This document shows positions 49,859 to 60,355 of a stretch of 64,000 bases of DNA, one piece after another. The position numbers and the translations under genes are program-made. Every line of letters begins with the position of its first letter. The stretch's first letter is position 1. Under the pieces are notes generated by a model. That model was given only the letters and a program-made list of their open reading frames with translations. It made no database searches and had not been told where the DNA came from. This stretch comes from Bradyrhizobium sp. CER78 (lineage in GTDB: Bacteria; Pseudomonadota; Alphaproteobacteria; Rhizobiales; Xanthobacteraceae), in contig NZ_JARVWP010000006.1 in assembly GCF_029846235.1 (NCBI RefSeq), positions 248,001-312,000 on the forward strand. The letters are read 5' to 3'.

Positions 49859-49980
49859 GGCGGGACTTCTATCGCGGAGTGATGAAAGCCGGAAGAACGA
49901 AGTTGAGATCGCCGGTCTGAGACCCGACCAACTGAGCGAAATATGGATCGGTCCGGATCGCTCGCAATGACAGGCGGAGC

Positions 49981-49996
49981 TGTTTCACGTGAAACA
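49981..49996. promoter_or_regulatory. parS site 3
   Basis: TGTTTCACGTGAAACA, a perfect palindrome between mnmE and mnmG. Confidence 0.95.
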
Positions 49997-50018
49997 AGCG
50001 CGGTCACGCGAAGCCAAA

Positions 50019-50034
50019 TGTTTCACGTGAAACG
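50019..50034. promoter_or_regulatory. parS site 4
   Basis: TGTTTCACGTGAAACG, one base off the perfect dyad, 38 bp from site 3. Confidence 0.93.
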
Positions 50035-50063
50035 TGAGACGCTCGTTAACCAACCCGAAACCA

Positions 50064-50079
50064 TGTTTCACGTGAAACA
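50064..50079. promoter_or_regulatory. parS site 5
   Basis: TGTTTCACGTGAAACA, a perfect palindrome 45 bp from site 4 and 15 bp from the mnmE stop. Confidence 0.95.
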
Positions 50080-50093
50080 GGTCCGGCCCCGAG

Positions 50094-51419
50094 CTACTTC
50101 CCGACGCAGAACTCGCGGAAGATGACGTCCAGGATGTCCTCAACGTCGACCCGACCGAGCAAGCGGCCGAGTGAAGTGGCCGCCCTGCGGAGTTCCTCCG
50201 CCGCCAGCTCCTCACCCTGCCCGACCACATCGATGCTGCGCTGAAGCGAGTCGACGGTCTCCTGGAGCAACGCGCGCTGCCGGGTCCGGCTGATCAAACC
50301 GCCTTCGCTGGTTCCAAAATAGTCGTGGGCGAAACCGACCAGTGCAGTGATCAGCTCAGAAAGGCCGTCACCGCGGGCCGCCGAGATCCTGAATTCGGGG
50401 GCGCTGCCACCCTCACCCGACTGAGCCCTGACCAGATCGATCTTGTTTCGCACCAGCCAGGTCGGCGTCGTACCGCCGTGCCTCGGCTTTGCGGCGCCGC
50501 TGTCGGCCAGCCAAAGCACGAGGTCGGCTTCCGCGGCGCGGGCCCGGGCGCGGCGAACACCCTCCCGCTCCACCGGGTCATTGGTTTCTCGGATCCCGGC
50601 GGTGTCGATGACCGTGACCGGATAGCCGTCGAGATCGAGCTGCACCTCGATCACGTCGCGGGTCGTGCCGGCGTGCGGCGAGACAATCGCCACCTCGCGC
50701 TTGGCAAGCTGATTGATCAGGGTCGATTTGCCGACATTCGGCGGGCCCGCGATCGCAACCACCAGGCCGTCACGCAGCCGCTCGCCTTGGCCCTGCCCGG
50801 CAAGCACTTGCTTGATCTCACCATGCAGCGCCCGGACCTTCTCGAGCGCCGGCGCGATCAGCTCCGCCGGGACATCGCCTTCATCGGAGAAATCGATGCC
50901 GGCCTCGATCAGCGCCGACGCCGCAATGATCCGCTCGCGCCAGTCGCGGGCGCGATCGCCAAGCAGCCCCTTCAACTGCCGCAGCGCCTGGCGCCGTTGG
51001 CGATCGGTGTCGGCGTGAATCAGATCGTCGAGACCTTCGGCCTCGGTCAGGTCGAGCTTGCCATTCTCAAATGCCCGCCGGGTGAACTCGCCGGGCTCAG
51101 CCGGCCGGACGTTGTCGAATTCCGCGATGGCATCGAACAGCGCCGACAGAACCGCGCGTCCACCATGGACATGAAATTCGGCAACGTCCTCGCCGGTCGC
51201 ACTTGCCGGGCCTGGGAACCAGAGCACGACCGCGTCATCGATCGGCTGGTGGTTTGAATCGTGGAGCAGCGCGCGGGTCGCCATTCGCGGAACCGGCACC
51301 TTACCCACCAGTCCTCCAATGACCCACGCGGCCATTGGGCCAGACAGCCTCACAATGGCGATCGCGCTCGGTGGCCGTCCGGAGGATAAAGCGAAGATGG
51401 TTTGGTCGCGCGGATGCAT
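50094..51419 (-). CDS. mnmE: tRNA modification GTPase MnmE
   Basis: A 441-residue G-protein partner of MnmG. An N-terminal THF-binding domain ([20 protein letters not shown]), a central helical region with [20 protein letters not shown], the G domain with [14 protein letters not shown] and DTAGIRET, and the C-terminal catalytic motif FCVGK (CxGK with Cys) are all present. The three parS sites directly downstream lie between it and mnmG. Confidence 0.96.
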   Translation of the reverse strand: MHPRDQTIFALSSGRPPSAIAIVRLSGPMAAWVIGGLVGKVPVPRMATRALLHDSNHQPIDDAVVLWFPGPASATGEDVAEFHVHGGRAVLSALFDAIAEFDNVRPAEPGEFTRRAFENGKLDLTEAEGLDDLIHADTDRQRRQALRQLKGLLGDRARDWRERIIAASALIEAGIDFSDEGDVPAELIAPALEKVRALHGEIKQVLAGQGQGERLRDGLVVAIAGPPNVGKSTLINQLAKREVAIVSPHAGTTRDVIEVQLDLDGYPVTVIDTAGIRETNDPVEREGVRRARARAAEADLVLWLADSGAAKPRHGGTTPTWLVRNKIDLVRAQSGEGGSAPEFRISAARGDGLSELITALVGFAHDYFGTSEGGLISRTRQRALLQETVDSLQRSIDVVGQGEELAAEELRRAATSLGRLLGRVDVEDILDVIFREFCVGK

Positions 51420-51723
51420 TGCCTATTTCTTCCCAAGCCAATCAGCAAAGGCAATGCCGCTTCCATTTCGCATGCAATATCGTAGAATGCTGCACTGCAA
51501 TATAGCCGAATTTCGTTGCAGCAGCCACGCAGCAATCTTGTTGCGGATCTGCCGGATTGCGTCAGAAGCCTAAAGAATAAATGTAAATTATATCAATCAT
51601 TTACATGAACTTTCCGCGCAATGGCCGAGCTCGATTCATGCTGCACTTTGCTGCAGCAAATCCGCAGCATGAAAAAAGGCGCCCCGTTTGTGCGGAGCGC
51701 CCTATCCTGTCCGGCCGTTGGCC
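51420..51723. other. 304-bp AT-rich region with nested inverted repeats
   Basis: No gene is seen. It holds three dyads: a GCTGCACTGCAA/TTGCAGCAGC pair near 51489-51525, ATGTAAAT-10-ATTTACAT at 51581-51606, and TTTGCTGCAGCAAA (51647-51660) inside CATGCTGC/GCAGCATG (51637-51671). A terminator for rho follows. The density of dyads suggests protein binding or an origin-associated role. Confidence 0.55.
51672..51701 (-). terminator. Intrinsic terminator of rho
   Basis: On the minus strand a 9-bp stem GGCGCUCCG / CGGGGCGCC (one U-G) with a 6-nt loop is followed by six U residues, about 25 nt past the rho stop. Confidence 0.9.
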
Positions 51724-52989
<1,266 letters not shown>

Positions 52990-53240
52990 TGGGGTAGTCC
53001 TGTGAGGAAGTAAGTAGGGAAGGGGTGCGAGGTGGCTTGGAAAAAGCGGACGCCAAAGGAAGGTCCGCAGGTCTCAGCCAGGAAAGTGCCGTTTGGGCTT
53101 TCAAACCTGATGCGGCGCCGGCCCGAAAAGAACCGAAACGCGACCACATCCGCCTGCGTGGGGTGGGATAAAGACTATATAGAAAATCGATCCGTCCTTC
53201 GCAAGAAGGACTGAAGCATGCTTCTTAGGCATCGCAATGT

Positions 53241-53666
53241 CTAGAACGGCTTCACAACCACCATGATCACGATCAGGATCATCAGAAGCGTCGGCAGCTC
53301 ATTGATAATGCGGTAGAATTTCTGGGTTCGCTGATTCCGGTCGGCGGCGAAATCTTTCACGCAGCGGGACAAAAAGCCGTGGATACCCGACATGATGAGT
53401 ACCAACGTAAATTTGACGTGAAACCAGCCCGATAGGTACCAGTGTCCGGCCCAGGCCAGATAAAGCCCGGCAAGCCAAGTCACGATCATCGCGGGGTTGA
53501 TGATCGCCTTCAAAAGCCGCCGTTCCATGACCTTGAAGGTCTCGGACTGCTTCGAGCCGGGCTCGGCCTCGCAATGATAGACGAACAGCCGCGGCAGATA
53601 GAGCATGCCCGCCATCCAGGAAATGACCGCAACGATGTGCAAGGCCTTGATCCAGTCATACAACAT
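53241..53666 (-). CDS. hemJ: Protoporphyrinogen oxidase HemJ
   Basis: A 141-residue membrane enzyme oxidising protoporphyrinogen IX to protoporphyrin IX. LYDWIKALHIVAVISWMAGM includes the conserved His10 in the first helix, and LPRLFVYHCEAEPGS, the FHVKFTLVLIMSGIHGF segment and the final ELPTLLMILIVIMVVVKPF fit the family. Four helices. It lies between rho and the candidate origin; hemE, often adjacent in relatives, is not in the window. Confidence 0.92.
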   Translation of the reverse strand: MLYDWIKALHIVAVISWMAGMLYLPRLFVYHCEAEPGSKQSETFKVMERRLLKAIINPAMIVTWLAGLYLAWAGHWYLSGWFHVKFTLVLIMSGIHGFLSRCVKDFAADRNQRTQKFYRIINELPTLLMILIVIMVVVKPF

Positions 53667-54127
53667 CGCGGCGATGCCTTTCAGGGAACAGCTCGGCAGG
53701 GAACAACTCGGGCGGGGTCAGCCTTGCGTGCAAAGCCTCGCAAGCGAGGGACGGATACATATCCGCACACACGGCTCTCCTAAACCTAATTAATTTTAGA
53801 ATCTAAGGTTTGAGTCTTAATGGCAGTGAATTTGACTCATGCAATGCGATCCAGCCGTTCTTGCGGGCTTGTTCACATCCCTCAACATCCCGGCCGACGG
53901 CAGCGGATATCCGGAATCCGCCGCTCCACTCAATTGGTTGCGTAGCTCTGTGGCCAGCTTATGAAGAGACAAATCCACACTGCTTCACTATCATCCGTCC
54001 CATGGCGTCGACTTATCCTTTTGCGGAGTGCTGTGAAGAAAGGGGCGAGATATACAGGGGCCTGGCGGCGGACCCGGATTCTCCTCCCCGACCTCCACAG
54101 GGATTCACAGGATAGACAGGGGCTCCG
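53667..54127. other. Candidate chromosomal replication origin (oriC)
   Basis: A 461-bp gap with no gene. It contains an AT-rich run (taaacctaattaattttag, 53781-53799), six GANTC sites (53799, 53812, 53834, 53914, 54077, 54102) in about 310 bp, a DnaA-box match TTGTTCACA at 53869-53877, and degenerate ones (AAATCCACA near 53972, TGTGAATCC and others). Position beside hemJ, rho, maf-coaE-dnaQ and 3.7 kb from a parS cluster matches alphaproteobacterial origins. Not proven. Confidence 0.45.
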
Positions 54128-54964
54128 GTGCCGACGACCTCCAATTATTTCCACCTCCATCTGGTATCGGACTCGACCGGCGAGACGCTGATCACCGTGG
54201 CGCGCGCGGTCGCCGCGCAATACGCCAACGTGACCGCGGTCGAGCACGTCTATCCCTTGGTGCGCAGCCAGAAGCAGCTCGATCGCGTGCTCGACGAGAT
54301 CGAGGAATCGCCCGGCATCGTGCTGTTCACGCTGCTGGAGAAGGATCTGGTCGGCCGGCTCGAAGGCAAGTGCAAGGAAATCAACGTTCCGAGCCTGTCG
54401 ATCATCGGGCCGGTGATGCAATTGTTCGAGGCGTATCTGGGTGCCGCGACGACCGGCCGTGTCGGCGCGCAGCACGTGCTGAACGCGGAATATTTCCGCC
54501 GGATCGACGCGCTGAACTACACGATGATCCATGACGACGGCCAGCATGTCGAAGGCCTCGAGGAAGCCGACGTCGTGCTCGTCGGCGTATCGCGCACGTC
54601 GAAGACACCGACCTCGATCTATCTTGCCAACCGCGGTATCCGCACGGCAAACGTGCCGCTGGTGCCGGGCATTCCGCTGCCGCACCAGCTCGAGACCTTG
54701 AAGAAGCCGCTGGTGGTCAGCCTGCATGCGACACCCGAGCGCTTGATCCAGGTCCGGCAGAACCGCCTGCTCACGATGGGCGACCGCGACAATGACACCT
54801 ACATCGACAAGCAGTCGGTGGCCGACGAGGTCGCGTTTGCCCGGCGCCTGAGCGCGAAATTCAACTGGGCACTGCTCGACGTGACGCGGCGTTCGATCGA
54901 GGAAACCGCGGCCGCGGTGATGAAGCTCTATAACGACCGCCAGCGCGCGCGGCCGCCGGAATGA
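54128..54964 (+). CDS. Pyruvate,phosphate dikinase / PEP synthase regulatory protein (PPSR)
   Basis: A 278-residue bifunctional kinase/pyrophosphorylase (DUF299) that switches PEP synthase or pyruvate-phosphate dikinase by threonine phosphorylation. Features: [18 protein letters not shown] at the N-terminus and the P-loop-like [20 protein letters not shown]. Start is GTG 54128, with AGGGG 7 nt before. It heads a plus-strand run PPSR-maf-coaE-dnaQ, common in alphaproteobacteria. Confidence 0.93.
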   Translation: MPTTSNYFHLHLVSDSTGETLITVARAVAAQYANVTAVEHVYPLVRSQKQLDRVLDEIEESPGIVLFTLLEKDLVGRLEGKCKEINVPSLSIIGPVMQLFEAYLGAATTGRVGAQHVLNAEYFRRIDALNYTMIHDDGQHVEGLEEADVVLVGVSRTSKTPTSIYLANRGIRTANVPLVPGIPLPHQLETLKKPLVVSLHATPERLIQVRQNRLLTMGDRDNDTYIDKQSVADEVAFARRLSAKFNWALLDVTRRSIEETAAAVMKLYNDRQRARPPE

Positions 54965-54974
54965 TCGCCACATC

Positions 54975-55583
54975 ATGAGCATCTGGCGCGGCCCCCAAAA
55001 GCTGATCCTTGCGTCGCAAAGCCGTGCGCGACGGATGCTGCTCGAAAACGCCGGTCTCGATTTCGAGGCGTTGCCGGCCGATATCGACGAACGCGCGGTG
55101 CAGAAGAATTCCGGCCTTTCGGCGCCGGAACAGATCGCTTCGCTGCTGGCGCGCGAGAAGGCGCTGTTTGTCTCGAGGCAAAGGCCGGGACAATATGTCG
55201 TCGGTGCCGACCAGACGCTGGCGCTGGGGACGCGGATGTTCAGCAAGCCTGCCGGCCGCGCGCAGGCCGCCGAACAACTCGGCCTGCTCGCCGGACAGAC
55301 TCACGCGCTGCACTCGGCCGTTTCCGTCGCACGCGATGGCAAAGCCCTGTTTGATGATGTGAGCGTCGCCCGGATGACGATGCGGCGGCTCGCCGCCGGC
55401 GAGATCGAGGCCTATCTCGACCAGGCCGGGGAGGCGGTGACGACCAGCGTCGGCGCCTACCAGCTCGAAGGTCTCGGCGTGCATCTGTTCGAGCGGATCG
55501 AAGGTGACCATTTCACCATCCTCGGCCTGCCGTTATTGTCGCTGCTCGCATTCCTGCGCCGCGAAGGGCTGCTCGCGGTGTGA
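54975..55583 (+). CDS. Maf-family nucleotide pyrophosphatase
   Basis: A 202-residue Maf/HAM1 superfamily enzyme removing non-canonical or septum-blocking nucleotides. LILASQSRARRMLLENAGL is the phosphate-binding start, with FEALPADIDERAV and VVGADQTLALGTRMF holding catalytic residues. It is 10 bp behind PPSR. In relatives aroE often follows, but here coaE comes directly. Confidence 0.9.
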   Translation: MSIWRGPQKLILASQSRARRMLLENAGLDFEALPADIDERAVQKNSGLSAPEQIASLLAREKALFVSRQRPGQYVVGADQTLALGTRMFSKPAGRAQAAEQLGLLAGQTHALHSAVSVARDGKALFDDVSVARMTMRRLAAGEIEAYLDQAGEAVTTSVGAYQLEGLGVHLFERIEGDHFTILGLPLLSLLAFLRREGLLAV

Positions 55584-55619
55584 GATGCCGAGGCGAGGCG
55601 ACGGAGAGATGCTGAACCG

Positions 55620-56219
55620 ATGTTGATATTGGGACTAACCGGCTCGATCGGGATGGGGAAATCCACCACGGCCAAACTTTTCATGGAAGCCGGCGTGCCG
55701 GTGTATGACGCCGATGCGGCCGTGCATCAGCTCTATGAAGGAGAAGCTGCGCCGGCGATCGAGGCCGCCTTTCCCGGCACCACCGCCGGCGGCAAGGTCG
55801 ACCGCGCAAAACTTTCGGCACGCGTGGTGCAAGACCCCGTGGCGATCAAGCAGCTCGAGCAGATCGTGCATCCGATGCTCGGCGCATCGCGCCAGAAATT
55901 CTTCGCCGACGCAGAGGCCGCCGGCGCGCCCATCGTCGTCCTCGACATACCGCTGCTGTTCGAGACTGGCGGCGAGAAGCGCGTCGATGCGGTCGTCGTC
56001 GTCACCACCTCGCCGGAACTGCAGCGCGAGCGCGTGCTGGCGCGCGGCACCATGGATGCCGCCAAGCTGGATGCCATCATCGCCAAGCAGATGCCGGACG
56101 CCGAGAAGCGCAAGCGCGCCGATTTCATAGTGGATACCTCGCACGGGCTTGATCCGGTGCGGGCGCGCATTCGCGACATTCTGGCCGAGGTTGTTAAGAT
56201 GCCGCAGCGGCGGGCCTGA
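55620..56219 (+). CDS. coaE: Dephospho-CoA kinase
   Basis: A 199-residue kinase for the last step of CoA synthesis. P-loop [17 protein letters not shown], the [10 protein letters not shown] substrate region, and [17 protein letters not shown] follow family order. It lies 36 bp after maf and 29 bp before dnaQ. Confidence 0.96.
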   Translation: MLILGLTGSIGMGKSTTAKLFMEAGVPVYDADAAVHQLYEGEAAPAIEAAFPGTTAGGKVDRAKLSARVVQDPVAIKQLEQIVHPMLGASRQKFFADAEAAGAPIVVLDIPLLFETGGEKRVDAVVVVTTSPELQRERVLARGTMDAAKLDAIIAKQMPDAEKRKRADFIVDTSHGLDPVRARIRDILAEVVKMPQRRA

Positions 56220-56248
56220 TTCGCCCGCGTTCCGGATCATCTCACGTC

Positions 56249-56971
56249 ATGCGCGAAATCGTTCTCGATACCGAAACCACTGGCCTCGATCCGCTGCGCG
56301 GCGACCGGCTGGTCGAGATCGGCTGCGTCGAGATCTTCAACCGCATGCCGACGGGGCAGACCTATCACGTCTACATCAATCCCGAACGCGACATGCCGGC
56401 GGAAGCGTTCGCCGTGCATGGCCTGTCGACCGAGTTCCTGGCTTCCAAGCCGCTGTTCACCGAAGTGGTCGACGAGTTCCTGGCCTTCATCGGCGATACG
56501 CCGCTGGTGATCCACAACGCATCCTTCGACATCAGCTTCATCAACGCCGAGCTCGACCGCATCAAGCGGAAGGCGATCCCCAAAGATCGCCTGGTCGATA
56601 CGCTGCTGCTGGCGCGGCGCAAGCACCCTGGTGTGTCGAACCGGCTCGACGATCTCTGCTCGCGCTATCAGATCGACAATTCCCGCCGCACCAAGCACGG
56701 CGCCTTGCTCGACGCCGAGCTGCTGGCCGAGGTCTATATCGACCTGATCGGGGCGCGGCAGTCGCAGCTCATCCTGGCGTCGGAAACATCGGATGCGCGG
56801 GCAGGCGGCTATGGCGATTCGCCGCGGCGGCAGCGCGAGACCCCGCTTGTGGCGCGGGTCAGCGAGGCGGACCGGGAAGCCCACCGGGCCTTCATTGCGA
56901 CGCTCGGCGACAAGCCGATCTGGAACGATTATCTGCCGCCGCCAGCGCCCGCTGCAGCCCCGGCGGCCTGA
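56249..56971 (+). CDS. dnaQ: DNA polymerase III epsilon (proofreading) subunit
   Basis: A 240-residue 3'-5' exonuclease. Exo I is VLDTETTGLDPLRGDRLVEI, Exo II VIHNASFDISFIN, and Exo III HGALLDAELLAEVY. It ends with a Pro/Ala-rich tail. It belongs to the coaE-dnaQ pair typical near alphaproteobacterial origins. A palindromic repeat separates it from the convergent secB. Confidence 0.97.
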   Translation: MREIVLDTETTGLDPLRGDRLVEIGCVEIFNRMPTGQTYHVYINPERDMPAEAFAVHGLSTEFLASKPLFTEVVDEFLAFIGDTPLVIHNASFDISFINAELDRIKRKAIPKDRLVDTLLLARRKHPGVSNRLDDLCSRYQIDNSRRTKHGALLDAELLAEVYIDLIGARQSQLILASETSDARAGGYGDSPRRQRETPLVARVSEADREAHRAFIATLGDKPIWNDYLPPPAPAAAPAA

Positions 56972-56990
56972 GGCCTGATCATTCCATAAC

Positions 56991-57094
56991 CGTCATCCTG
57001 AGGTGCGAGCGGAGCGAGCCTCGAAGGATGAACGGCCCGGCCGGTGGCCGTCGATCCTTCGAGACGCCTGCTTCGCAGGCTCCTCAGGATGACG
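56991..57094. repeat. Intergenic palindromic repeat, type C
   Basis: Outer arms cgtcatcctgaggtgcgag and the inverted gcaggctcctcaggatgacg, inner arms gcctcgaaggatgaacgg and ccgtcgatccttcgagac. Same family as the 31.9 kb element; located in the convergent dnaQ/secB gap. Confidence 0.82.
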
Positions 57095-57131
57095 GCTCAC
57101 AGGTCCGGGAAACGCTTTCTCGAAGTTGAAA

Positions 57132-57620
57132 TCAGCTCGGCTTGGCGCCGGATGCGGCCTGGGCGGCTGCCTGGCGTTCCATGTTCTGCCGGTAGAGACC
57201 GACGAAGTCGACGGGGTCGAGCAGCAAGGGCGGGAAGCCGCCGTCGCGCACCGAGGTCGCGACGATCTCGCGGGCGAACGGGAACAGCAGCCGCGGGCAC
57301 TCGATCATGACCAGCGGATGCAGATTCTCCTTCGGCACGTTCACAATCCGGAAGACGCCGGCATAGGCGAGATCGAAGCTGAACATCACCTTGCCGCTGG
57401 TCTCGGCCTTGCCCTCGATCGAGAGGACCACCTCGTACTCGTTCTCGGACAGGTTGTTGGCGCCGACATTGATCTGGATGTTGATCGCCGGCTGCTGTTG
57501 CTGCTGGCCGAGCGAGGCCGGCGCGTTCGGGTTCTCGAACGACAGGTCCTTGGTGTACTGCGCCAGCACGTTGAGCTGGGGAGCGGCCTGTTCGACGGGG
57601 GCGCCGTTGCCATTGGTCAT
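57132..57620 (-). CDS. secB: Protein-export chaperone SecB
   Basis: A 162-residue tetrameric chaperone that keeps preproteins unfolded for Sec[26 protein letters not shown]-like QINVGANNL and [24 protein letters not shown]-type text are diagnostic. Start 57620 follows a GGAGAC site; an upstream ATG at 57668 is not supported. Divergent from timA. Confidence 0.96.
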   Translation of the reverse strand: MTNGNGAPVEQAAPQLNVLAQYTKDLSFENPNAPASLGQQQQQPAINIQINVGANNLSENEYEVVLSIEGKAETSGKVMFSFDLAYAGVFRIVNVPKENLHPLVMIECPRLLFPFAREIVATSVRDGGFPPLLLDPVDFVGLYRQNMERQAAAQAASGAKPS

Positions 57621-58041
57621 GAAATGTCTCCTGGAGCAGCGCTCGATGGACAGGATGTCCGACGGCACGCGTTAAGGTTTGGAAATGCCGATGCCGGGCG
57701 AGTGGCTATCATAGGCCCGGCTCGGTCCACAAGGACGACGAGCGTGCGCGCCGCCTCGCCTTGCTGCCAAATCTGCGGCGAAAGGCGCGCGAGCGCAACT
57801 CTGCCCAATCTCTTAACGGCTTCCTAAATTATTGAAGATGCGCGATTTCCGGGCAGGAACGGGTTTCCCCCCGGGGTTAAAACGCGCTACACTTGCCCGT
57901 GCCAAAAAGCGCCATTGGCCGGGCATAGTTTCGTGCCTACATGCTGCGGACTAAATCGGTGATGTAATCTCTGCCGTTCCCCGACCGGGAACGCTTTGAT
58001 GCCCGGCCCGTTGCCGGCAGAGACCAGAAAGCGAACCCGAC
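57621..58041. other. 421-bp divergent gap between secB and timA
   Basis: No gene or terminator recognised. It includes a weak dyad cgggca...tgcccg around 57850-57900 and must hold both promoters. Confidence 0.5.
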
Positions 58042-58746
58042 GTGGATATCTACACCATCATCTTCCTGGCGCTGGCCGTGTTTATCTTCCTGCGCCTGCG
58101 CAGCGTTCTCGGACAGCGCACGGGAAGCGAGCGGCCGCCGTATGATCGTGCAGCACCCAACGTCCTGCAGCGCGGCCAGGATAACAACGTCGTGCCGATC
58201 CCGGGATCGGTGATTGATCAGCCGGCTCCGGCCGCGCCTGCCGAGCCGGTCGAGCCGACCGAACGCTGGAAGGGCATCGCCGAGCCCGGCACGCCGCTGG
58301 CGCAGGGTCTCGATGCGGTTGCCGCCCAGGATTCCTCGTTCGATCCGCGGCATTTCCTGTCGGGCGCCCGCTCTGCCTATGAAATGATCGTGCTGGCCTT
58401 CGCCAATGGCGATCGCCGCGCGCTGCGCGACCTGCTGTCCACCGAGGTCTATGAGAGCTTCGAGGCCGCGATCAAGGATCGCGAGAAGCACGAGCAGAAA
58501 ACCGAGACGCGGTTCGTCTCGATCGACAAGGCCGAGATCGTCAGCGCGGAGACGCGCGACCGCTCGACCCAGCTGACCGTCCGTTTCGTGTCGCAGATGA
58601 TCTCGGTCACCCGCGACAAGGCGGGAACCATCGTCGACGGCAGCCCGGACAAGGTCGCCGACATCACCGACATCTGGACATTCGCCCGCGACTCGACTTC
58701 CCGCGATCCGAATTGGAAGCTGGTTGGCACTGGAAGCGCTCACTAG
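58042..58746 (+). CDS. Tim44/TimA domain membrane protein
   Basis: A 234-residue protein with an N-terminal membrane helix (IYTIIFLALAVFIFLRLRSV) and a Tim44-like domain (about 105-230, with ALRDLLSTEVYESFEAAI). Alphaproteobacterial TimA is the likely ancestor of mitochondrial Tim44. Start is GTG 58042. Overlaps the mltA start region by about 20 bp. Confidence 0.9.
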   Translation: MDIYTIIFLALAVFIFLRLRSVLGQRTGSERPPYDRAAPNVLQRGQDNNVVPIPGSVIDQPAPAAPAEPVEPTERWKGIAEPGTPLAQGLDAVAAQDSSFDPRHFLSGARSAYEMIVLAFANGDRRALRDLLSTEVYESFEAAIKDREKHEQKTETRFVSIDKAEIVSAETRDRSTQLTVRFVSQMISVTRDKAGTIVDGSPDKVADITDIWTFARDSTSRDPNWKLVGTGSAH

Positions 58747-60355
58747 ACATCTCAGCTACGGGCGCCTCGCGATCGCGTGCTGCGCGCTCGCGGTTGTGTG
58801 CTCCACCGCGGCGATTGCCGCCCGCTACAGGTCGAGCCGGCACCCGCCGCCTCGGCACGAGCATACCCACCCGATCCCGTATCCCAATCTGGAACTGCCG
58901 CTGCAGGTCAGCGGCAGCCAGTATGAGCCGCTCGCCTGGGCCAATGTCGCCGGGTGGAACGACGACGATCATCTCGCGGCCTACAAGGCGTTTCGCACCA
59001 GCTGCAAGCCGATCGCGGCCCAGCAGGGTGCGCCCGCTGAGTCGAAAGCGCTCGGCAGCTCGCTGCGCGATCCCTGCCGGATCGCCAAGGGGCTCGATCC
59101 CGGCGACGGCGCCAAAGGCAATGACAGGGCGAAAGAATTCTTCGAGCAGAATTTCGTGCCGCTGCGCATCTCGCGGCTCGGCGAGGATGCCGGCTTCGTC
59201 ACCGGCTATTACGAGCCGGTGCTGGAGGGTTCGAAGACGCAGACCGACGTCTATAACGTTCCGGTCTACCGCCGGCCGTCCAATCTGTTCGTGCGCGGCA
59301 AGACGCAGGCGTCGGTCGGCCTGCCCAACAGCGGTCCGGTGTATCGCAAGATCGGCCGGCGCAAGCTCGTTCCCTATTACGACCGTGCCCAGATCGAGGA
59401 CGGCGCGATCGCCGGCCGCGGGCTCGAGATCTGCTGGCTGAAGAGCCAGACCGATCTGCTGTTCGCGCAGATCCAGGGCTCGGCGCGGATCAAGCTCGAC
59501 GATGGCACCACGCTGCGCATCAATTACGATGCGCATAATGGCTATCCATATACGGCGGTCGGGCGCGTCCTGATCGACCGCGGCATCATCCCGAAGGATC
59601 AGATGTCGATGCAGAAGATCCGGGAGTGGATGGAGCAGAACCCTGAGGGCGCCAACGAGGTGCGGCGGCAGAACCGCGCCTACGTGTTCTTCCGCGAGGT
59701 GCCGCTGTCCGACAAGGACGAAGCCGTCGGCGCGCAGGGCGTGCCGCTGACGCCGGGCCGCTCGATCGCGGTCGATAAGGCGCTGCATGTCTATGGCACG
59801 CCGTTCTTCATCGCGGGCCAGTTGCCGATCGAATCCGAGCAGTCGAAGACGCCGTTCCACCGGCTGATGATCGCGCAGGACACGGGCTCGGCGATCGTCG
59901 GCCCGGCGCGCGCCGATCTCTATTTCGGCGCCGGCGCCGATGCCGGAAAGGTCTCGGGCCGGCTGCGGCACAATATGCAGTTCGTGATGCTGGTCCCGAA
60001 GGGACTCGATCCCGTCGCGCGCGGCCACAAGCTGCCGATCCCTGACGAGCGCCCATCGGCCAAGATCGCAAAACTGTTTCCGCAAACCGATCCGGCAAAG
60101 GACAAGGCGGCGGCGAAGCCTGCTGATGTGCCGACGGCGACGGTCGCCAAGGCCGGCAGCAAGGACGCTGCCAAGAGTGCTGCCAAGAGCCCGGCCGCGA
60201 AGGATGCCGCGCCTGCGGCGTCTCCGGCGACAACCCCTGTCGCGCAGGCCGCACCTGTGGCAGAATCGGTGCCGTTGCCGGTCGCCCGGCCCGACATTCC
60301 GCAGCAACCGGAGAAGCGGCGCTACCGGCGCTATCGCCATCACCGCGAGCAATGA
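58724..60355 (+). CDS. mltA: Membrane-bound lytic transglycosylase A
   Basis: A 543-residue murein hydrolase with MltA and 3D domains. An N-terminal hydrophobic segment (about 12-33) anchors or exports it. VTGYYEPVLEGSKTQTD, RNRAYVFFRE-like QNRAYVFFREV and MIAQDTGSAIVGPARADLYF mark the catalytic core. A long Ala/Lys/Pro C-terminal tail (about 470-540) is unusual. No ATG is available; the start is probably TTG 58724 or a nearby alternative. Stop overlaps the Smr ATG. Confidence 0.88.
   Translation: MALEALTRHLSYGRLAIACCALAVVCSTAAIAARYRSSRHPPPRHEHTHPIPYPNLELPLQVSGSQYEPLAWANVAGWNDDDHLAAYKAFRTSCKPIAAQQGAPAESKALGSSLRDPCRIAKGLDPGDGAKGNDRAKEFFEQNFVPLRISRLGEDAGFVTGYYEPVLEGSKTQTDVYNVPVYRRPSNLFVRGKTQASVGLPNSGPVYRKIGRRKLVPYYDRAQIEDGAIAGRGLEICWLKSQTDLLFAQIQGSARIKLDDGTTLRINYDAHNGYPYTAVGRVLIDRGIIPKDQMSMQKIREWMEQNPEGANEVRRQNRAYVFFREVPLSDKDEAVGAQGVPLTPGRSIAVDKALHVYGTPFFIAGQLPIESEQSKTPFHRLMIAQDTGSAIVGPARADLYFGAGADAGKVSGRLRHNMQFVMLVPKGLDPVARGHKLPIPDERPSAKIAKLFPQTDPAKDKAAAKPADVPTATVAKAGSKDAAKSAAKSPAAKDAAPAASPATTPVAQAAPVAESVPLPVARPDIPQQPEKRRYRRYRHHREQ

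Larger units (their letters stand above)
49859..50093. other. 235-bp parS-bearing gap between mnmE and mnmG
   Basis: No gene. Three parS palindromes occupy its last 100 bp. The remaining bases include a promoter for mnmG, not resolved by eye. Confidence 0.6.

Noticed and set aside
51420..51723. This gap as the main oriC
   Set aside because: It has dyads and an AT-rich stretch but I found no DnaA-box match and few GANTC sites; the 53.8 kb gap fits better.
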